Origin: Mongoliitalea daihaiensis
Lineage (GTDB): Bacteria; Bacteroidota; Bacteroidia; Cytophagales; Cyclobacteriaceae
DNA: 64,000 bases
Assembly: GCF_021596945.1 (NCBI RefSeq)
Contig: NZ_CP063779.1
Span: 1,897,592-1,961,591, forward strand
Direction: 5' to 3'
In this document: piece by piece, positions 62,127 to 64,000 of the stretch
How positions within the stretch are numbered: position 1 is the stretch's first letter
Layout of the letters: each line of letters opens with the position of its first letter
The notes under the pieces: model-generated
Database searches by the model: none
Seen by the model: the letters and a program-made list of their open reading frames with translations, nothing else
What the model was told of the DNA's origin: nothing
Made by a program: the position numbers and the translations under genes

Positions 62127-62443
62127 TAAGAGATGATTATCAATAAGAAACAGAGGTAGATGTATTCATTTGGGTGCGGAGAGGTGAAGGCCTACTTACT
62201 GTCCCATAAAAAATAAATTCTTTTTTAAATCATAGGCGATTGATTTTTCATTTAACTGTAGGGTGAAAGAAAATGAAATAAAAATTTTAGCAAAAACTTT
62301 CATTTATGAAAAATAATATTTTATATTTCGAATAAGTTTCGAAAACGAAAGTTTTTAATTCCTTGAATCTCTTAGGTTACGGTCTTAAAGCTTTCAATTC
62401 CGTAACAATTCAGTATTTTGAAAAAAGTGATTTAACTGTCCGC
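62127..62443. promoter_or_regulatory. Upstream region of the SSS transporter with nested inverted repeats
   Basis: 317 bases without a gene. Three inverted repeats are visible. AAAAACTTTC (62292-62301) pairs with GAAAGTTTTT (62347-62356). TTTCG-AAAA-CGAAA lies at 62337-62350. GTTACGG (62376-62382) pairs with CCGTAAC (62400-62406). They look like operator sites or RNA hairpins upstream of the transporter. No consensus promoter was recognised. Confidence 0.5.
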
Positions 62444-64000
62444 ATGCTCCTACAAAAAATAGACTTATTGATCTTGGGATTATTCCTGTTAATTTCACTA
62501 GCAATAGGGATTTTTGCTTCTAAAAGAGCCTCAAGAAATCAAGAGGAGTATTTCAATGCTGGAGGAAATATGTCATGGTGGTTACTGGGTATTTCTATGG
62601 TGGCCACTACTTTTTCTACAGACACGCCAAATTTGGTTACAGATATTGTGAGGAAAAATGGCGTGTCGGGTAATTGGGTTTGGTGGAGTTTTCTATTGAC
62701 TGGAATGTTGACAGTCTTCTTTTTTGCAAAACTTTGGAAAAGATCAGGAGTATTAACAGATATTGAGTTTTACGAGTTACGATACAGTGGTCGATTAGCG
62801 GCATTTTTAAGAGGGTTTAGAGCGATTTATTTAGGACTGTTTTTTAATGTAGTAATCATTGCGAGTGTGTCCCTTGCAGCTATCAAAATAGGTGGGATAT
62901 TATTGGGGATAAGTCCTCTTCAGACCATGCTTATTGCCGGCATAGTCACGGTAATTTACAGTTCATTAGGGGGGCTTCGCGGGGTAGTGTTGACGGATTT
63001 TCTACAGTTTGGGATTTCCCTTGTCGGCGCTGTGCTTGCAGCTTATGTTGCTGTGAATCATCCTGCAGTAGGAGGAATGGAAAATTTATTAAGCCATGCA
63101 GAGGTACAGTCTAGATTGTCAGTACTCCCTGATTTTGGAAACATGGAAATGGCTGTTATTGTCTTCTTTATTCCTTTATTTATTCAATGGTGGTCCGTAT
63201 GGTACCCTGGAGCTGAACCTGGTGGTGGTGGATATATTGTGCAGCGGATGTTAGCAGCCAAAAATGAGAAGCATGCATTTTCTTCTGTATTGCTTTTCAA
63301 TATTGTTCATTACGCCATTCGGCCTTGGCCATGGATTATTGTCGCTTTAGCTTCCATTATTGTATTCCCGACATTGTCGGACATTCAAGTTGCTTTTCCT
63401 GATACCTCTCCGAGTATCATCAACGATGATATTGCCTATCCTGCCATGCTTTCTTTTCTGCCCGTAGGTTTGATGGGCTTAGTAGTTACATCCTTGGTGG
63501 CTGCGTATATGTCAACGTTGTCTACCCATTTAAATTGGGGAGCCTCTTATATTGTCAATGATTTTTACAAGAGGTTTATGAATTCGCAAAGCACCCAAAA
63601 AGAACTGGTTAGTGTTGGGAGGCTTTCTACGGTGCTGATCATGGTTCTTGGTGGATTTATGGCCTTAAAGTTGGAGAATGCTTTGCAAAGCTTTTCAATT
63701 TTATTGCAGATTGGAGCTGGTACTGGATTGTTGTATATTTTGAGATGGTATTGGTGGAGAATCAATGCAGCTAGTGAGTTGACTGCCATGATCGTATCTT
63801 TCCTTATAGCCTTGTATTTTGCCTTTGTGCATAAATTCTTCTTTCATCCACTAGAAACTCATATTGAGCTGGTAATAGGGGTGGCAATTACTACATTATC
63901 ATGGGTGACTGTCGCTTATCTGTCCAATCCAACAGATACAAAGGTTTTAGTTAAATTCTTGCATATTACAAGAGTTCCTGGAAGGGGATGGGACAGCATA
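62444..64000 (+). CDS. Sodium:solute symporter (SSS family), 3' end outside the window
   Basis: An open frame from ATG 62444 to the window end (519 codons, no stop seen). It encodes an inner-membrane symporter: LLILGLFLLISLAIGIFASK, then RNQEEYFNAGGNMSWWLLG (typical SSS N-terminus), GISMVATTFSTDTPNLV in helix 1-2, and VVTSLVAAYMSTLSTHLNWG (helix 8, Na+ site). Relatives with WWxxWYPG and GGGGYIVQRM segments occur in Bacteroidota and are annotated as sodium/sugar-type transporters. It lies downstream of the PSCyt/DUF1501 operon on the same strand but has its own long upstream region. The substrate is unknown. Confidence 0.85.
   Translation, partial: MLLQKIDLLILGLFLLISLAIGIFASKRASRNQEEYFNAGGNMSWWLLGISMVATTFSTDTPNLVTDIVRKNGVSGNWVWWSFLLTGMLTVFFFAKLWKRSGVLTDIEFYELRYSGRLAAFLRGFRAIYLGLFFNVVIIASVSLAAIKIGGILLGISPLQTMLIAGIVTVIYSSLGGLRGVVLTDFLQFGISLVGAVLAAYVAVNHPAVGGMENLLSHAEVQSRLSVLPDFGNMEMAVIVFFIPLFIQWWSVWYPGAEPGGGGYIVQRMLAAKNEKHAFSSVLLFNIVHYAIRPWPWIIVALASIIVFPTLSDIQVAFPDTSPSIINDDIAYPAMLSFLPVGLMGLVVTSLVAAYMSTLSTHLNWGASYIVNDFYKRFMNSQSTQKELVSVGRLSTVLIMVLGGFMALKLENALQSFSILLQIGAGTGLLYILRWYWWRINAASELTAMIVSFLIALYFAFVHKFFFHPLETHIELVIGVAITTLSWVTVAYLSNPTDTKVLVKFLHITRVPGRGWDSI

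Noticed and set aside
63565-63789. Minus-strand 74-codon frame near the window end
   Set aside because: It lies opposite the SSS transporter frame, which has strong family motifs throughout.

Overview
The window is a chromosomal segment of a Bacteroidota bacterium, most likely Cytophagales and plausibly family Cyclobacteriaceae (Algoriphagus/Belliella type; the genus cannot be fixed by reading alone). The grounds are a complete Bacteroidota-style division and cell-wall (dcw) cluster, promoters of the Bacteroidota form TTTG-N19-TAnnTTTG (clearest before the tRNA-Ala gene), lipoprotein signal peptides, a TonB-dependent receptor, DUF2807 and planctomycete-type cytochrome (DUF1549/DUF1553/DUF1501) proteins, and AT-rich spacers. 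The MurE sequence carries DNPR, so the wall is predicted to contain meso-diaminopimelate.

Layout. 1-1604: the 3' part of an NRDE/TANGO2-like gene followed by a YpdA-type flavoprotein. 1774-6720: the threonine operon thrA-thrB-thrC on the minus strand, preceded by a short threonine-rich leader peptide and hairpin. 6895-12740: a di-haem cytochrome c peroxidase, two small exported proteins, an SDR, an alkyltransferase-like protein, a sodium:solute symporter, clpS and recR. 12750-13499: tRNA-Ala(GGC), a GIY-YIG nuclease gene that runs into a broken second copy of the tRNA, and a frameshifted antitoxin-like remnant. 13714-26340: sbcD-sbcC, an amino-acid permease, gpsA with a PlsB-like acyltransferase, a polyprenyl diphosphate synthase, a SLC13-type transporter and a thioredoxin-like lipoprotein. 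26462-42137: MraZ operator, then mraZ-rsmH-ftsL-ftsI-murE-mraY-murD-ftsW-murG-murC-ftsQ-ftsA-ftsZ, nearly all touching or overlapping. 42138-45549: an FMN reductase, two diverged purine nucleoside phosphorylases and an exported pyrophosphatase. 45810-51831: a TonB receptor and three surface lipoproteins (beta-helix, beta-propeller-like, leucine-rich repeat). 51967-55857: a three-gene outer-membrane operon diverging from an ECF sigma factor and its membrane partner. 56211-64000: planctomycete-type cytochrome/DUF1501 genes and the start of a second sodium:solute symporter.

How the parts work together. The strongest new-looking module is 51967-55857. Two divergent promoter-like elements, each GGCAACC-N17-CGT(C/A), lie in front of the sigma gene and in front of the outer-membrane operon. 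This suggests that the ECF factor drives both itself and the divergent barrel/lipoprotein genes. Its downstream partner joins an anti-sigma-like N-terminus, one membrane helix and a barrel-like C-terminus. Other observations are a classical-looking threonine attenuator, MraZ boxes at an exact 10-base period upstream of mraZ, a tRNA-linked GIY-YIG unit, and two purine phosphorylases that differ at specificity positions.

All functions are read from sequence motifs and family knowledge. No database search was run.
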